This document shows, one piece after another, positions 9,254 through 21,402 of a DNA stretch of 64,000 nucleotides. The stretch lies in assembly GCA_964016875.1 (NCBI GenBank), contig OZ024724.1, positions 25,271,962 to 25,335,961 on the forward strand, in the 5' to 3' direction. The stretch's first letter is position 1; every line of letters starts with the position of its first letter. Source of the DNA: Fallopia convolvulus. Its lineage: Eukaryota > Streptophyta > Magnoliopsida > Caryophyllales > Polygonaceae. The notes under the pieces were generated by a model that saw only the letters and a list, made by a program, of their open reading frames with translations, ran no database searches and was not told the origin of the DNA. The position numbers were made by a program, and so were the translations under genes.

Positions 9254-11026
9254 ATTGTTCTTCAATGATCAATCTATAAAAAAAAATATTTAAGACTTGT
9301 GCCTCAAGAGTCAAGGGCTTGTGAGAAGATGCTTCAAACGATGCGGGCTTTTCAGAAGATGCCTCTGAAATTGAGGGCTTTAACTCGGAATGTTTCTATG
9401 TACTTTTTTCAGTTATTTGCACTTGTGTTTAACGTCTTACATGTGATTACAAGTGTGCTCCTGAGAGGAGGCTTTTAAAGGACAAGGACTCTTGCAGATT
9501 TCCTTGTCAACCATATGATTCGCAACTGTTTAAGACAAGGGGTGCTCAGGCAAGCGATATCTAGCAACAATTTCCTCAAGGGTATCCCTCATTTTCTCTG
9601 GTGAATAAGGCCTCATTTGCTCTGGTGAGTCGCGCCTCTTGCAAGACAAGAACAAGGAGCAAGGAGCAAGGAGGGTTGGCCATGGGTTTCCTAAACAACC
9701 TTTTAACACTTAAGTTTGTAATTATATTCATAAAGAATTTGCAAATCAAAAGTGTTTTAACAAAAAGATTAATGAAAAGAATAATGAGAAAGTAGCATAA
9801 GATCTTTAGAAGTGATACAGATAGAATATGCATTTCGTTGGCTCGTGATGAGCTTCGTCCTCCTTACCATCTAGAGTCTCTTGATCTGATTCCCCGTCTA
9901 TTGGGGTTTGATGCTCAAATTCAGGATTCTAGAAGCTCAGTTTCGGAATCATTTGGTCAACTTTCTCGTCTTCTTCCAAATGGCTTTAGACAAGGTCTTT
10001 CACTTGCACATCCTTAAAACTATAGCATAGATGCTTGGTCAACTCATTCTACATATTGTTTCACTTGACCAGCCCATGTCCAAAAGCTTCAACGGTGATT
10101 GAAACGTCATACTAAGAGAAGGTAAACTTCTCTCTATTGAATATTTCCAGGTAGCTTTGGTTCGTCCAAGGTCACTAGATTGCTTCAAAACTTACGGCTA
10201 CAATAAATTGAATCCTAAAGGAGTCCATTAAGTCGATGAATGACCCAATACTACCCCTGGTTTGATTGACGAACTAGGTGAGAGTTGATCTGGATAAGGT
10301 CGCGTCAAAGCCTTTGCACATCAAGGCTTCTCGGGAGTGATGAGGAATAACATTGAACCTTACACATGCAGAGACAAGATCACTATGGGTGACCTATTGA
10401 AAAGTCCTTATGTTGGCATGAGTTAGCACTTCTAAGGCCACCGGACCTTACATCGACTTCATCAAGTTTCAATGTCTGGTTCCAGATTCATCCTATGTTA
10501 TTTGATTTTTCTAAAGATCATCCGCTGTGATGATTTAGGGTGGCCTTGTATTGTACGGGCATCCTTGTATTGGCTATGTAATGAGCTAGTAGCTCAATTC
10601 TTCAAAAAAAAAATAACTATATGGAGCCCATCCACAACTCTACGTTTAATCTCATACCCTCCATCAGAAAACAATGTTTTTTCCTTAGATGTTAGAATTT
10701 TATACAATTTTGTACCCCCAAAACACTACCTTTTGCATATTTAACATGAAGGAACTTGTATGCATCTAGATCATCATCATCAAAAAATCAAACGATGGCA
10801 GATTTGATAAATCCATTGGTAACACATACATCAACTCCAGGTCATATCTTTAAAGATCAACCCCATCTTCTAAGAAATTATGTTCTTTAAGCCATCAAAC
10901 TTTATACTATCTACAATTGTGAAGAATTTTTCTTTCTTATCCCCTTCGTATAACCACTTATCTCCAATGTTCCTCTATTCTCCATCGTCTATCGTTTTCA
11001 TCAATAATGTTGATCTCCCTACAAAA
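9254..11026. other. Non-coding DNA, nothing identified
   Basis: Only short unsupported frames. Around 9600-9680 there are small direct repeats (CTCTGGTGA, AAGGAGC). The part from about 10600 becomes strongly AT-rich towards the Helitron. Confidence 0.5.
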
Positions 11027-12593
11027 TCTATATCTATTATAAAATAGAAAAACGTGGACAATTAATGCCTCATTTAATTTGACCCAATATTGAATTTTAA
11101 TTCCACTATAAGATGGTTTTATGCATACATATATAATGTAACATAATATTGTTCATCAATTGCATGAAAATATATACCTTACAAATTTCATATGATGATT
11201 AACCTATACCTTACAAGTTTTAGAATGAAATTATTTAGATGTAAATATATGTATTTTCACATATCTAGCAAGATTAATAAAAAAATTTAAAATATAGTAC
11301 GTAACAAATTAAATACCTTATTCTATGTGATAATCCTCCATATTCTTAATCAAATTACAAAGATTATGATATTTGTTTTTTTTAGTTAATTTTATTTTTT
11401 TACTAGGAACTATCTATCTAGATTTTCATTGCTCTTTTCTTATCCAACTATAAGTTAATATATTAAAGAAAACTAAAAAAAAAAGAAGAAAAACGAGATG
11501 AAAAAAAAGACTAAATATGCTCATTAAAAATCAACCCATTCTATAATACGAGGATTCATGACTTATGTATAATACGAGAATTCCTATACATATCTTTCTA
11601 ATCTACAATCTACAATTAACTATATATAAAATTTTGCAATTAAGTGCTTTTATTATCAATGACTTTAACTACCCTAGAATGTCCCTTCATATTGCTTTTT
11701 GAATGAGATGTTTCATTTCTTGAAAGGATTTGAAGAAATATGAAATGGTGGAAAAGGAAAAGATTGAGGCATAAATGATAAATTAATTCGGGAACTTAAA
11801 AAGTTATTCCCCTCAACGTTAATTTTTTGAAATTCCCTATTTTTTCTAAAGAATGGGCTAAGGGTCGGGGTCCTATCCAAAAACACAACTAAATCACAAG
11901 AAAAGTAACGAGTGAATGATTAGAGTAAAAAGAGTTCCGAGAAAATAGAGGATGTAATCATACAAAATTATCATTGGTATATCTTTTTCTTTATAAACTT
12001 TTTTTTCATATGTTAATCAAATCATGTTGCTCTTCGATTTAGCACGACATGAAGATTTCCATTAAATAGGTTTGCAATTGCAACTTTTAATTTCTATCAC
12101 TATATAATAATCTGTACTTGAAATTGTATTTGTAAAATTATATCTTTTTTATTGCCACAATTTGAGCATTTGATTATTTTCATATAGTTAATATTTACAA
12201 AAATAATTTTATACCTAAAGATCTTAACTTATTACAATCTATCTATAAACCAATAAAGTAAGCCTTTTTAACAATCATTGCTCGACATTTTATAATTTCA
12301 TTGCAAACATACATTAGCCAATACATAAAGTTCTTAACTTATTTATATTTATACAATTGTACAAATGAAAAATCAGAACATATATGGCCCTAAAACGTAC
12401 AATATGTAAAATCAATATTGTATTTATTTATATTGTTCAATATTGTATTCAATCTCTTAAATACAAAGAACAAAAAGATATTATTAATATCTTACTTTTA
12501 ATCTCATAAATAAAAAAAATAAATACATATATATACAATTCTTCCATTTATATAAAAAATGTAACCCGTGCTATGCACGGGTATCACCACTAG
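11027..12593 (+). mobile_element. Non-autonomous Helitron
   Basis: Starts TCTATATCTATTATAAAATAG after an A and ends with a hairpin, ACCCGTGC-TAT-GCACGGGT (12564-12582), followed by ATCACCA and CTAG (12590-12593) before a T. This is the canonical Helitron architecture: 5' TC, 3' CTRR, a subterminal hairpin about 10 bp from the end and insertion between A and T with no duplication. There is no Rep/helicase ORF, so it is non-autonomous. The interior is AT-rich and non-coding. Confidence 0.85.
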
Positions 12594-13656
12594 TATATTA
12601 TAAAATAGAAAATTTTGGGCAATTAATGCCCCATTCAAATGACTTAAATATTTATTTCTAATTTTTTCTAATCCATCTATTTATCTATCTTCTATAACAA
12701 AAATTATATAAGAGATTTTGGAATGAATGCCCATAATATACACAATTGTAACATACATGTTAAAGTTTAGATCTAATTTATTACTTCTTAATAATATCAA
12801 ATTCTAAACACCTTTTAAAATTCCTAAACCTCCAATATTTCTAATATAAAAAGTCACATCATCTTCTCAATATTTACACCCAATTATACATATGTCATAT
12901 TTGCTATCCCCATACATGTTCACAACAAATTGAAAGAATGATAGATTAGTGGAAACTGGAAAGTGTTGGAAGAATTTACAAGAATCAGGTTGGTAGTGGC
13001 GAGGAAGAAGCGAATATGTTGATGCAGATACGTAAATGCCAAGGAACAAGTGTCATTTCCTTTCAAAGGTGAATATTTGCGTAAATCCCACATTTTGTCT
13101 GATCGTTTATTTTATTTTATAATGTAAAATATTTGCGTATTTATTGGTTCATCATTTTAAAGCTTCCATTCTATTTTGTATGTTTCTTAATTCAATGACA
13201 AATATAATTTTATTTATATTTATTTTCCTATTGTATTCATAAATTATTATATTTTTTGGTGTATTTGTCTTCTTTTTATGTGGATTATAAGATGATGAGA
13301 ACATGTTCATGGCAAAAAGGATTGAACGATCATCAACCTAAATTATTAAGTTAAAGCATAATCGCTTTTCATTTAAATTATGAAAGTTATTATATTCATC
13401 TGATCTAATATTTGTTATAGTAAGATTATTATATTTTTGGTATATTTTTTATCTAATCAAAGGTGGAATCAATTCGATATTTTTAGGATGATGAAAGAAG
13501 ACAAATACATAGAAAAAAGATGTAACATCTAAAAAATATATATTATGTGTTAAAAATGCTATTATAAGTGGATTGTGCAGATATATAGTAACTATAGATT
13601 TTATAATTTTTTAAGACACAATAGACTATTTTGTTAATATGTTTTTTACTTTAAAT
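12594..13656. other. AT-rich DNA starting with a Helitron-like 5' end
   Basis: Directly after the CTAG of the previous Helitron comes TATATTATAAAATAGAAAA and GGGCAATTAATGCC, which matches the first 50 bp of the Helitrons at 11027 and 35091 apart from the first bases. I read this as a second Helitron start abutting the first, but no matching 3' end can be paired with confidence. No ORF. Confidence 0.5.
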
Positions 13657-13897
13657 TGTAAAAATATAAGAATGATATTGATTGTGGAAGACAAAAAGAT
13701 TTATGATTTATTATCTCATTTAAATACCATATTAAATTTATTTTATTAATTTAGACATTTATTTTTAAAAATATAGGAATGATATTAAGTGTAGAATACA
13801 AAGAAGTTGTAGTGTAATATCATAATTAAATGCCATATTAAATAAGTTTTATTTGAATAAATTTTACTTCGAATTGCAAACAAAATGTAGGGATGAT
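13657..13897. repeat. Tandem repeat of about 108 bp, interrupted by the LINE
   Basis: Units begin near 13657, 13766 and 13873 with AATTG(T/C)AAA or a similar start, then ATAGGAATGATATTAA and GAATACAAA-like segments. The third unit is cut by the LINE and resumes at 32511 (ATTAAATGTGAAATACAAA). Similarity between units is moderate. Confidence 0.65.
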
Positions 13898-14073
13898 GGA
13901 CAAAACCCTAGGGCTACGTAAGGCGATTTCCGGCGGCTGTTCATACAGTGCTCCGATTGCCTTTCTTTCTCTCCGGTATTGGGCCGTGGGAGCCGGGGTT
14001 TTCCCGCCACTACCGTGCGGGCTTCGCCAGTGTGGGTTTGTGCTTAGGAACTTGACTTCGAGATCAAAGAAAC

Positions 14074-15465
14074 ATGGAAAGAGACGAGAGAAAACGAGAC
14101 TTGCAATTAACTGAAGAAGAGATCGAAGAAATTGAAATTCCGATTGCAGAAGATGATGGAAAGGAGTCTGAAAACAGTTTGGTATTAGTTGGAACCCTAA
14201 TGACTTCAAGGCATTTCAATAGCTTCGCGCTCAAGGCAACGATGAAGGGAGCGTGGAAGTTAAAGAATGGCTTTGTTTTTCGGGAGTTACGACAAAATTT
14301 ATTCTTGTTTCGCTTTGGTGAGAAGGCGGAAAAAGATGTTGTACTTCGAGGGGGGCCATGGGCTTTTGATAGAGCACTCTTGGCGTTAAAGGAACCGGGA
14401 ATAGAACAGCCTTCGAAGATGGTGGTTGATACTGTTCCTTTTTGGATTAGGGTGTATGACCTTCCGATAGAGTTGATGAATCGGGGAACAGCTGAAACTA
14501 TAGGGAAAGCTTATGGAGGACTTGAAGAGATCGATGAAGAAGAGATCCTGGTTTGTGCTAGATATTTGAGACTTAGAGTCTTGGTGAATGTGCTGAAACC
14601 CTTGAGGAGAGGTATAGTAATGAAGGTGAAAGGGAATAGGATTTGGGCTGAAATCAAATATGAAAGGCTCCTAAACTTTTGTTACTCATTTGGGTTGATT
14701 GGTCATGTAGAGCTAGATTGTGTGGAGGGAGAAACAAGGGATGTCCAACAAGAATACGGTGATTGGTTGCGGGCGTCACCAATCAAAAAGTGGCAGTCAC
14801 GCTCGGAATTTGAGAAGGAGCAGGAAAGAAGGATAATCACATGTTCTTTAAAGGAGAAAACAAGTGAGAAAAAAGCCAAAGGGGTGTGTGAAAAGGGGAA
14901 GAGATCGCTACTGGCTTTGTTGGGAGAGGAGGAAAAAGGAGAGAGTGAGTGTATGGGGAGTGCAAGTACAAAATCTGGGGGAGGGGAACAACAAAATAAT
15001 GAGGACTTGGAGGCTGAAACAAGCCAAGTTCAAGCTCAACTTGAGAAAGTGGTTCTAAGTGAGAATGAGAAGGAAGTAGATGAGAACATGGTGGGGAAAG
15101 ATGGAAAAGAGAAGGGAGAGGGTGCAGGAGAAGAAAATGTAAAAAAAAAGGGGAAAAAGTGGAGGTGGAGGGAATCCAGGGGGTGACAAAAAATTGCAAC
15201 TACAGTAGGTGTTGTAGAAAAAGAACATAGAGATAGGGCGGGAAAAGAGGTTATTGATGTGTCTAGCAAGAAGTGCTCACCTAGGAAAAAATGGAAAAGG
15301 CGAGCTAGAGAGAGTGAAGGAGGAGTAAGCAAATCAGAGATAGGAGGAAAGTGTGGGAGAAGTGTGGAGGACGTTGAAATGATGGAAGCTTGTGATAGTA
15401 GAAAGAAACTTGTTATCTCGACTCAATCGGCGGGAGGGGTTAGCCCTTCTCACCGAGCATTATGA
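14074..15465 (+). pseudogene. LINE ORF1 protein (DUF4283 + CCHC-type finger), one in-frame stop
   Basis: RNA-binding chaperone-like ORF1 of plant L1 elements. Residues about 30-150 match the DUF4283 pattern (LVGTLMTSRHFNSFALKATM, NLFLFRF, GGPWAFDRALLAL, PFWIRVYDLP). Near residue 210 comes the zf-CCHC_4 site, here CYSFGLIGHVELDC: the second cysteine of the usual CxxC pair is replaced (CYSF), so zinc binding is doubtful. The C-terminal half is Lys/Glu-rich and disordered. A TGA at 15184-15186 interrupts the frame, but the same frame continues to a TGA at 15463-15465. That final stop overlaps the ATG of ORF2 as ATGA. The start chosen is the first ATG of the frame after a non-coding leader. Confidence 0.88.
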
Positions 15466-17107
15466 GTATAATAAGTTACAACTGTCGGGGATTGGGGAAG
15501 GCCGGCGCAGTTGGTCGCCTCACTAACTTGGTGAGGAGGGAGTCCCCTAAATTGGTCTTTCTAATGGAGACCAAGTGTGACAAAAAAAGGATGGACACTA
15601 TTCGCTTAAAGTTGGGTTTGGCGGGATGCTTTACGGTGGATAGCATAGGGAGATCGGGAGGCTTATGTATGATGTGGGATGAAGATGTTACTGTTACAAT
15701 CCAATCTTACACATCTCATCACATTGATGATGTTGTGAGATTGGCGGAAGGTGGAGGGGAATGGAGAGCAACAGGTTTCTATGGATGGCCAAGGACTGAA
15801 GATAAGAAATTATCGTGGTCGCTGCTTAACAAATTGGGGGAAGACCGGCATGATGGCTGGATTTGCTTTGGTGACTTCAATCAAATCCTTTGTCCCGAAG
15901 ACAAGGTTGGGGGTCTTCAAGCGGATATCCAAGGGATCATGGATTTTAGAGAGGCGTTAGACGGGTGTGAGCTGAGGGAGATGAGTTTCTATGGTCCAAA
16001 GTTTACCTGGAAACAATGGGAGGGAGAATGATCAATTCATAGCAGAGAGATTGGATATGAGTTTTGCAAATGGAAAATGGAAGGACGTTTTCCCGGGGGC
16101 TCATGTAAGACATTTGGATCGTGAAGGATTAGATCACGTTCCAATTGTGGTGGATTTCTTTAGACATGAGGAAGACGTGGGAGAGGAAAGGAGACGATCT
16201 CGGTTATTTAGATTTGAGGCTATGTGGACGATGAACGAAGGGTGCAAGCATATTGTCCATAATTCATGGAATAATCCGGGCAGTGTGATCGGTGGTGATG
16301 TTATGGGGAAGATTGGGGCGTGTGCAGAGGTACACACTGCCCTTTTTTCTATGCACCCTACTAAGTCTCCTGGACCTGATGGCATGTCTGCCCTTTTCTT
16401 TCAACACCATTGGAATATTCTCGGGGTTGACATAGTTCAATTCTTTTTGGGTATTCTTAATGGTGATGAATTCCCGGAGAACTTAAATCATACTTTTATC
16501 TCTCTCATTCCAAAAATTAAAGAACCTTTTCGTATGCAAGACTTGAGGCCTATTAGTTTATGTAATGTTCTCTATAAGATTATTTCAAAAGTGTTAGCTA
16601 ACAAGCTGAAGCTGATTCTGAATAAGGTTGTTTCGCCTACCCAAAGTGCTTTTGTTCCAGGAAGATTAATCACTGATAATGTTCTGACTGCCTTTGAGGT
16701 GTTTCATTACATGAAATCACGAAGACATGGTAGAAAAGGCTTTATGGCTTTGAAACTGGACATGGCCAAGGCCTATGATAGAGTGGAATGGAATTTTTTG
16801 GACCAGGTCATGCAACAAATGGGTTTTGATAGTAGATGGATTGAGCTGATTATGCGGTGTGTGCGTAGTGTTACTTTCTCTGTGTTAATGGATGGAGTTT
16901 CGTCTCCTGTGTTTCGTCCAGAGAGGGGTCTTAGACAAGGAGATCCTTTATCTCCTTATCTTTTTCTTCTTTGTGCTGAAAGACTGGAGGGACTTATTAG
17001 ACAAAGTGAAATGGCGGGTAAACTAAATGGCATTAAGATTGCTAGAGGCACCCATTCTGTGTCACACTTATTTTTTGCGGATGATAGTATCTTGTTTGCT
17101 AGGGCAT
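15462..17107 (+). pseudogene. LINE ORF2, N-terminal part: endonuclease and reverse transcriptase
   Basis: This makes the target nick and copies the RNA. The APE-like endonuclease starts at MSIISYNCRGLG (N of the first motif), has METKCD with the catalytic Glu, the GFYG block and GDFNQIL; a frameshift near 16010-16030 then moves the protein to the frame of 15991-17142, which has the final DHVPI block (DH/D motif). RT follows with KSPGPDGM, RPISLCNVLYKIISKVLANK, AFVPGRLITDNV, KLDMAKAYDRVEW, GLRQGDPLSPYLF and FFADDSILF. Only about 10 residues lie between MGKIGACAEV and the HTALFSMHPTKSPGPDG block, where relatives have well over 100, so an internal in-frame deletion has removed the region between endonuclease and RT. 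The frame is cut at 17107 by Athila copy B. Confidence 0.92.
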
Positions 17108-18638
17108 TGATGTCGCACTTTTTAGTTGGTTTTCATGGGTAGTTTTCTAGCTAGGATTGAGTCTTTTCTAAGTTTATTGTGTCGTCTTGAGTCATTTGTG
17201 TAGGTTTTCATATTATCTTAAGATATGGAGTCTACATAAGTTTGTTTGATGTTTTGTAGGTATTTGAAGCGTTGAAGAGGAGATGTTTAGGTCTTTCAAG
17301 CTTTTTAGGAGGTGGTGTTCAAGCGGTCTTGTGGTGATGTTGATAAGAAGAGTGAGAGTCGGTGCAATTGAAGATTCCGAGGTGAAGACTTCAAGATCAA
17401 GGTGTTTTAGAAGGAGCTAAAAGAAGTCTTAGAAGGCCAAGAGCGATTAAAGAAGAAACATTGAAGAAGAACCAAGCATTGGAGCAAGATCGGAGCAAAG
17501 AAAGGAAGAAATCCAGTGTAGCCGATGGTCGGAGACGACCTCCATGTGGTCGGTGACGACAAAATCAGTGTGTGGCGGATTTATTACTTGCGCCTTAAGT
17601 TGGGTTTAGTAAATGTTTTATTTATGGGCCTTTTTAAGATAGAATTTAGTTTCCTTAGAAGGATTTCTCTACCACTATATAAGGATCTCTAGGGTTTTAT
17701 TTCAAGGGGGGTGCTTTTGGGACGTTTTTAGAGGCTATTGAGGAAGACGTTATTTGTGGAAGATGGAACAAGTTGCAAGTTGGATTTCTAGGTTACTTTT
17801 ATTTTCCAAGCTCTTGGATAATCTTAGGAGAGACTTGGAGGTTCGTTTGAGATTTGTAAGTTTTCTTTTTAAGTTGAAGTTTGTTTGGATTTGAATCATG
17901 TCTTCTCTTTTGTTTATGATTGTTGATTGTTTTATGGATCGTGAGTAGTCTACTTTTCTAGGGTTGGGGTGAAACCCGACGAGTTGTGCATGGTTTTAAG
18001 TATGAATCTTTGATTGATCAATCCTTTTGAATCTCTATCCTTTATCTACTTATTTTCTATCAATTGCTTGATGAAAATTGAGGCATGTTCGAGTTTATGA
18101 TTGAATTGTAAGATTGAATTGTGAATTTGGATAATATTTGGTTGGAAACGAAAGTTGAACCCTTTAGAAAACAAGTAGGTTACAAGTTTAGATCTTTTAT
18201 GAAAGTTGAGATTTTTCACTTGATTATTCGTGGCGAAAGTCATTCATGAGATTAATACGGATTGGTTTTGATTCATGTTTGCATGCATAGCTTATCGTGG
18301 TGAATCCTTTGCTCTAGATCTCCTTTAATTTGTTTTTCGAAGTTTTCTTGTTACCCGGATAGGTCGGTTACGACCACTTTCAGGTTGGGGCCGAGCTCCT
18401 GTTTCCTTGGTTTTTCTCCTGCGTTTGTGTTGAGTGCTTGGTCGGTTACGACCTGTTGTGGGTCGGTGTCGAGCGTTTGCTTGTGTGTTTTGCTTTGTTT
18501 TGTTTTCTTTTGTTAGGATTAGTAGCTAGACATAGATTCTTCTAATTCCCGTGGACGAACCTGACCTCCTTGTACTCAGCGGGGTCTTGATCTATAAATT
18601 TATTTGCTTGTTAGGATCAAGGTAAAACCCTTTCAACA
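17108..18638 (+). repeat. 5' LTR of Athila copy B
   Basis: 1531 bp, TG...CA ends, same length as the 3' LTR. Contains ACTATATAAGGATCTCTAGGG near 17672, a plausible TATA box, placing U3 before about 17700. Dyad pairs lie at 17527/17548 (U3) and at 18362/18383 and 18440/18461 (downstream of the TATA box). Confidence 0.95.
17670..17682 (+). promoter_or_regulatory. Putative TATA box of the Athila 5' LTR
   Basis: CCACTATATAAGG is the best TATA match in the LTR and is also present in the 3' LTR (near 29493). Transcription would start about 30 bp downstream, near CTCTAGGGTTTTATTTC. Inferred from sequence only. Confidence 0.55.
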
Positions 18639-18641
18639 AAT

Positions 18642-18660
18642 TGGCGTCGTTGCCAGGGAT
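18642..18660 (+). other. Primer binding site (tRNA-Asp type), Athila copy B
   Basis: TGGCGTCGTTGCCAGGGAT, 3 bp after the LTR. It is complementary to the 3' end of tRNA-Asp apart from two transitions compared with the usual TGGCGCCGTTGCCGGGGA. Confidence 0.88.
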
Positions 18661-18748
18661 TTAGTTTAGTTTCTTTGTCTAGTTATTTATTGGGTTTGGG
18701 AAAAGCACATACCCTTTTGTTTTTTCTAATTCGTTTTCTTGTGATTGT

Positions 18749-20226
18749 GTGTGTAGGTGTATGCCCTCTAGTTCGCGAAGGGGAGTCGACCTTTTTCCTT
18801 TTGATTCCGATTTTGAGAGAACCCTTCTCCGAAAGCTAAGAGAACGAAGAGCAATGGTCGATGCTGAGGACCTTGATCGCCAGATGGCTGACCTTCGCGT
18901 TCAAAAGGAAGGTATAAAAAGAGAGCGTGATGCTCAAACTGTTGTTGCACAACGGGAAAGAGAAGTTGATTCCCGTCTTCAGGAACAACTCAATGCTATT
19001 CCACGTAATGCCAAGCAGTACATGCATCCTGAATTCAATGTTCCCGAATCTGCTATTGTCCTCCCTACTATCGAGCAAGCTTTTGAGATAAAGTCACACT
19101 TCATCACTCTTATTAAAAGGTCTCAATTTGAAGGCAAGCCTACCGAGTGCCCTATGGAGCACATCAAGAACTTCACTGACCTCTATGACACAATTGCCGC
19201 CGATGATGTATCGCTTGAATATGTGCTTTTGAAGGAGTTTAAATGGTCTTTGGCCGGAAAGGCTCTTACATGGCTAGAAAGTTTACCCTCCAGGTCGATT
19301 ACTACATGGAAGGCTCTACACGATCAGTTTCTGACAAAGTTCTTTTCGTCGGCTAAGACTATAGAATTAAGGAAGCGCATCACTTCTTATCATCAACTTC
19401 CTAATGAGACTTTTGTGGAAACTTGGGAGCGGTTTAAGGAACTTCTTCGGCAATGTCCTACTCATGGACAACCTCCTTATGTACTTCAAGAAATATTCTT
19501 CCAAGGAATTAATGCTGCTACAAAAGATCGGATCAACCTTCACACCGACTGTGGGTTCATTGAGATGGATCCCGATCAAGCTTGGGCCTTGTTGGACAAA
19601 CTCACCAATTATGATGCGTCAGGGCTCCACAGAAGAGACTTTATGATCCTAATGCTGAGCCGATTGATCCAGACGTGAGATTTCAATTTATGCAAGATGA
19701 GATAAACCGGCTTAAGATGCAAGTGGGCCACTATAAATCCACTGATCAACCTTGTCAAGAATGTGGTTCCCATGCTCATCCTACTTCTTCTTGCACAAAC
19801 GTGGAACAAGTCCGAGCTGCAGAGGCTTATGCGGAGGCAAATTATATGAGAGGACCCTATCGTGGCCGAAACAATGCTTATCCAACGAGGAACAACAATA
19901 ATTTTTCTCAATGGAACAACAATGGCTACGGTCAAGGTTTTCAAGCACCACCACAAGAGCAAAGAGCCCCTCCCTATAGACCTCCCGGTTTCCTAGAGCC
20001 ACCAACTTGGGCTCAAGGACTCCTTGAAGGAATGAATGGCATCCAAATCGATCTCAAAGGAATGCAAAATCAACTGGGAAACTTTGAAGCTTGGAGGAAG
20101 GAGGTGAACTCAAAACTAGGTGATATAGCGGCTCAAGCTCCAAGACCTTAAGGGCGACTACCGGGACATTCTCATGCAAATCCGAGAGGTGAAATTGCTG
20201 CAATTCATCTGAGAAGCGGAACGAAG
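18749..20226 (+). pseudogene. Athila gag (copy B), frameshifted and with a stop
   Basis: Gag of the Athila polyprotein. The N-terminal leader MPSSSRRGVDLFPFDSD is followed by a charged, probably coiled segment and the gag core (FKWSLAGKALTWLESLP). Near 19615 copy B lacks about 23 bp that copy A keeps, which shifts the frame and ends the first part at 19678. The rest resumes at 19675 with the finger CQECGSHAHPTSSC and a Pro/Asn/Gly-rich region. A TAA at 20149-20151 stands where copy A has CAG, so it looks like a mutated Gln codon; the same frame then continues into the protease. The start at 18749 may be one of two: a second Met lies a few codons in, at the conserved MPSSSRRG. Confidence 0.9.
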
Positions 20227-21402
20227 TTGCCGGATCGAGAAACAAGAGAGGATGAGGACCGGCCTTGCTCGGAGGAGGTCGTCACCGACCCACCAAGGGT
20301 CGTGGCCGACCCTTCTCCCCCTTCAGACCAGCTTGTCACCGACCCACCCAAGGTCGTGGCTGTCCCTCTTTCCAGAATTCTCCCGTCCGTTCCTTCTGCA
20401 TCAACAACGAAGGTACTTCCGTTCCCATCCAAGAAAGCTAAGGATTCCACGGAGGGCAAATTCAAGCGTTTTGTGCAGGTTCTTCAAGGGCTCAACATTA
20501 CTATCCCTTTTGCCGAAGCTTTGAATGAGATGCCCGCTTACACCAAATTTCTTAAAGAGATCTTGTCCAAAAAGAGGTCGATGTCTGAATTAACCGATGA
20601 AGTACGATCTCTACAGCTCCCGAAGAAACTCGGTGATCCGGGTAAATTTGCAATTACTATTGGCATAGGTGCTTATTGCTTCAAGGCTTTATGTGATCTC
20701 GGTGCAAGTGCTAGCCTTCTTCCGCTCTCTATATGGTCCAAAACCAATATGGGCCCTTTGGTTCAGGTGAATATGAAGCTTTATATGGCAGATGGCTCTT
20801 GCGTGAAACCAACTGGAGTTGTCGATGATATTCCTATACAAGTTGGCAAATTCTTTGTGCCTAATGATTTTATTGTTATGGAAATGCCGGAGGACCCTGT
20901 CGTCCCGATTATTCTTGGGCGACCTTTTCTTGCAACAGCCGGGGCCATTATTGATGTGAAGAAAGGCCTTCTTACTTTTGAAATGGGCAATGAGGTGGTT
21001 GAGTTCCGGTTCAATCCAACGATGAAGGAAACATGTGAAGCTATGGAGGTGAAGATGTTGTACACTCGTACGGATTACATTGACTGTGAAGATCCGATCG
21101 AACGCTTGTTCGGAGCTTGTACACGTGTAGCTGAAACCGAGGAGGAAACTGCAGGGTCGGCACCGACCACATCCAGGTCGGTACCGACCACATCTAGCTC
21201 GGCGCCCACCCCTATTCCGATCGTTGCTGAAGATTTTATGCTTGCCTCTGGCTCGGTGACGACCCCCTTGTGCTCGGAGCCGACCCTTTTGGAAGCGGAT
21301 GATAATGCTTACTTTGAGAGTTTTTCAAAATGGAGAAGGTTGAGGACATTGTTACACCTCCACCACCGACTCCAGAGCTTAAGACTCTCCCCGAGTCTTT
21401 GA
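20227..21402 (+). pseudogene. Athila aspartic protease region (copy B)
   Basis: Continues the gag frame. A Val/Thr/Asp/Pro-rich linker (VVTDPPR type 7-residue repeats, DNA 20277-20365) leads to PAYTKFLKEILSKKR and the protease proper, with active-site motif ALCDLGASASLLP and the flap/hydrophobic block PVVPIILGRPFLATAGAIIDV. A second repeat-rich linker follows (SAPTTSRSVPTTSSSAPT). The frame is lost near 21320 by a one-base change just before the RT segment MEKVEDIV. The protease itself looks intact. It would cut the Gag-Pol polyprotein in the particle. Confidence 0.9.
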
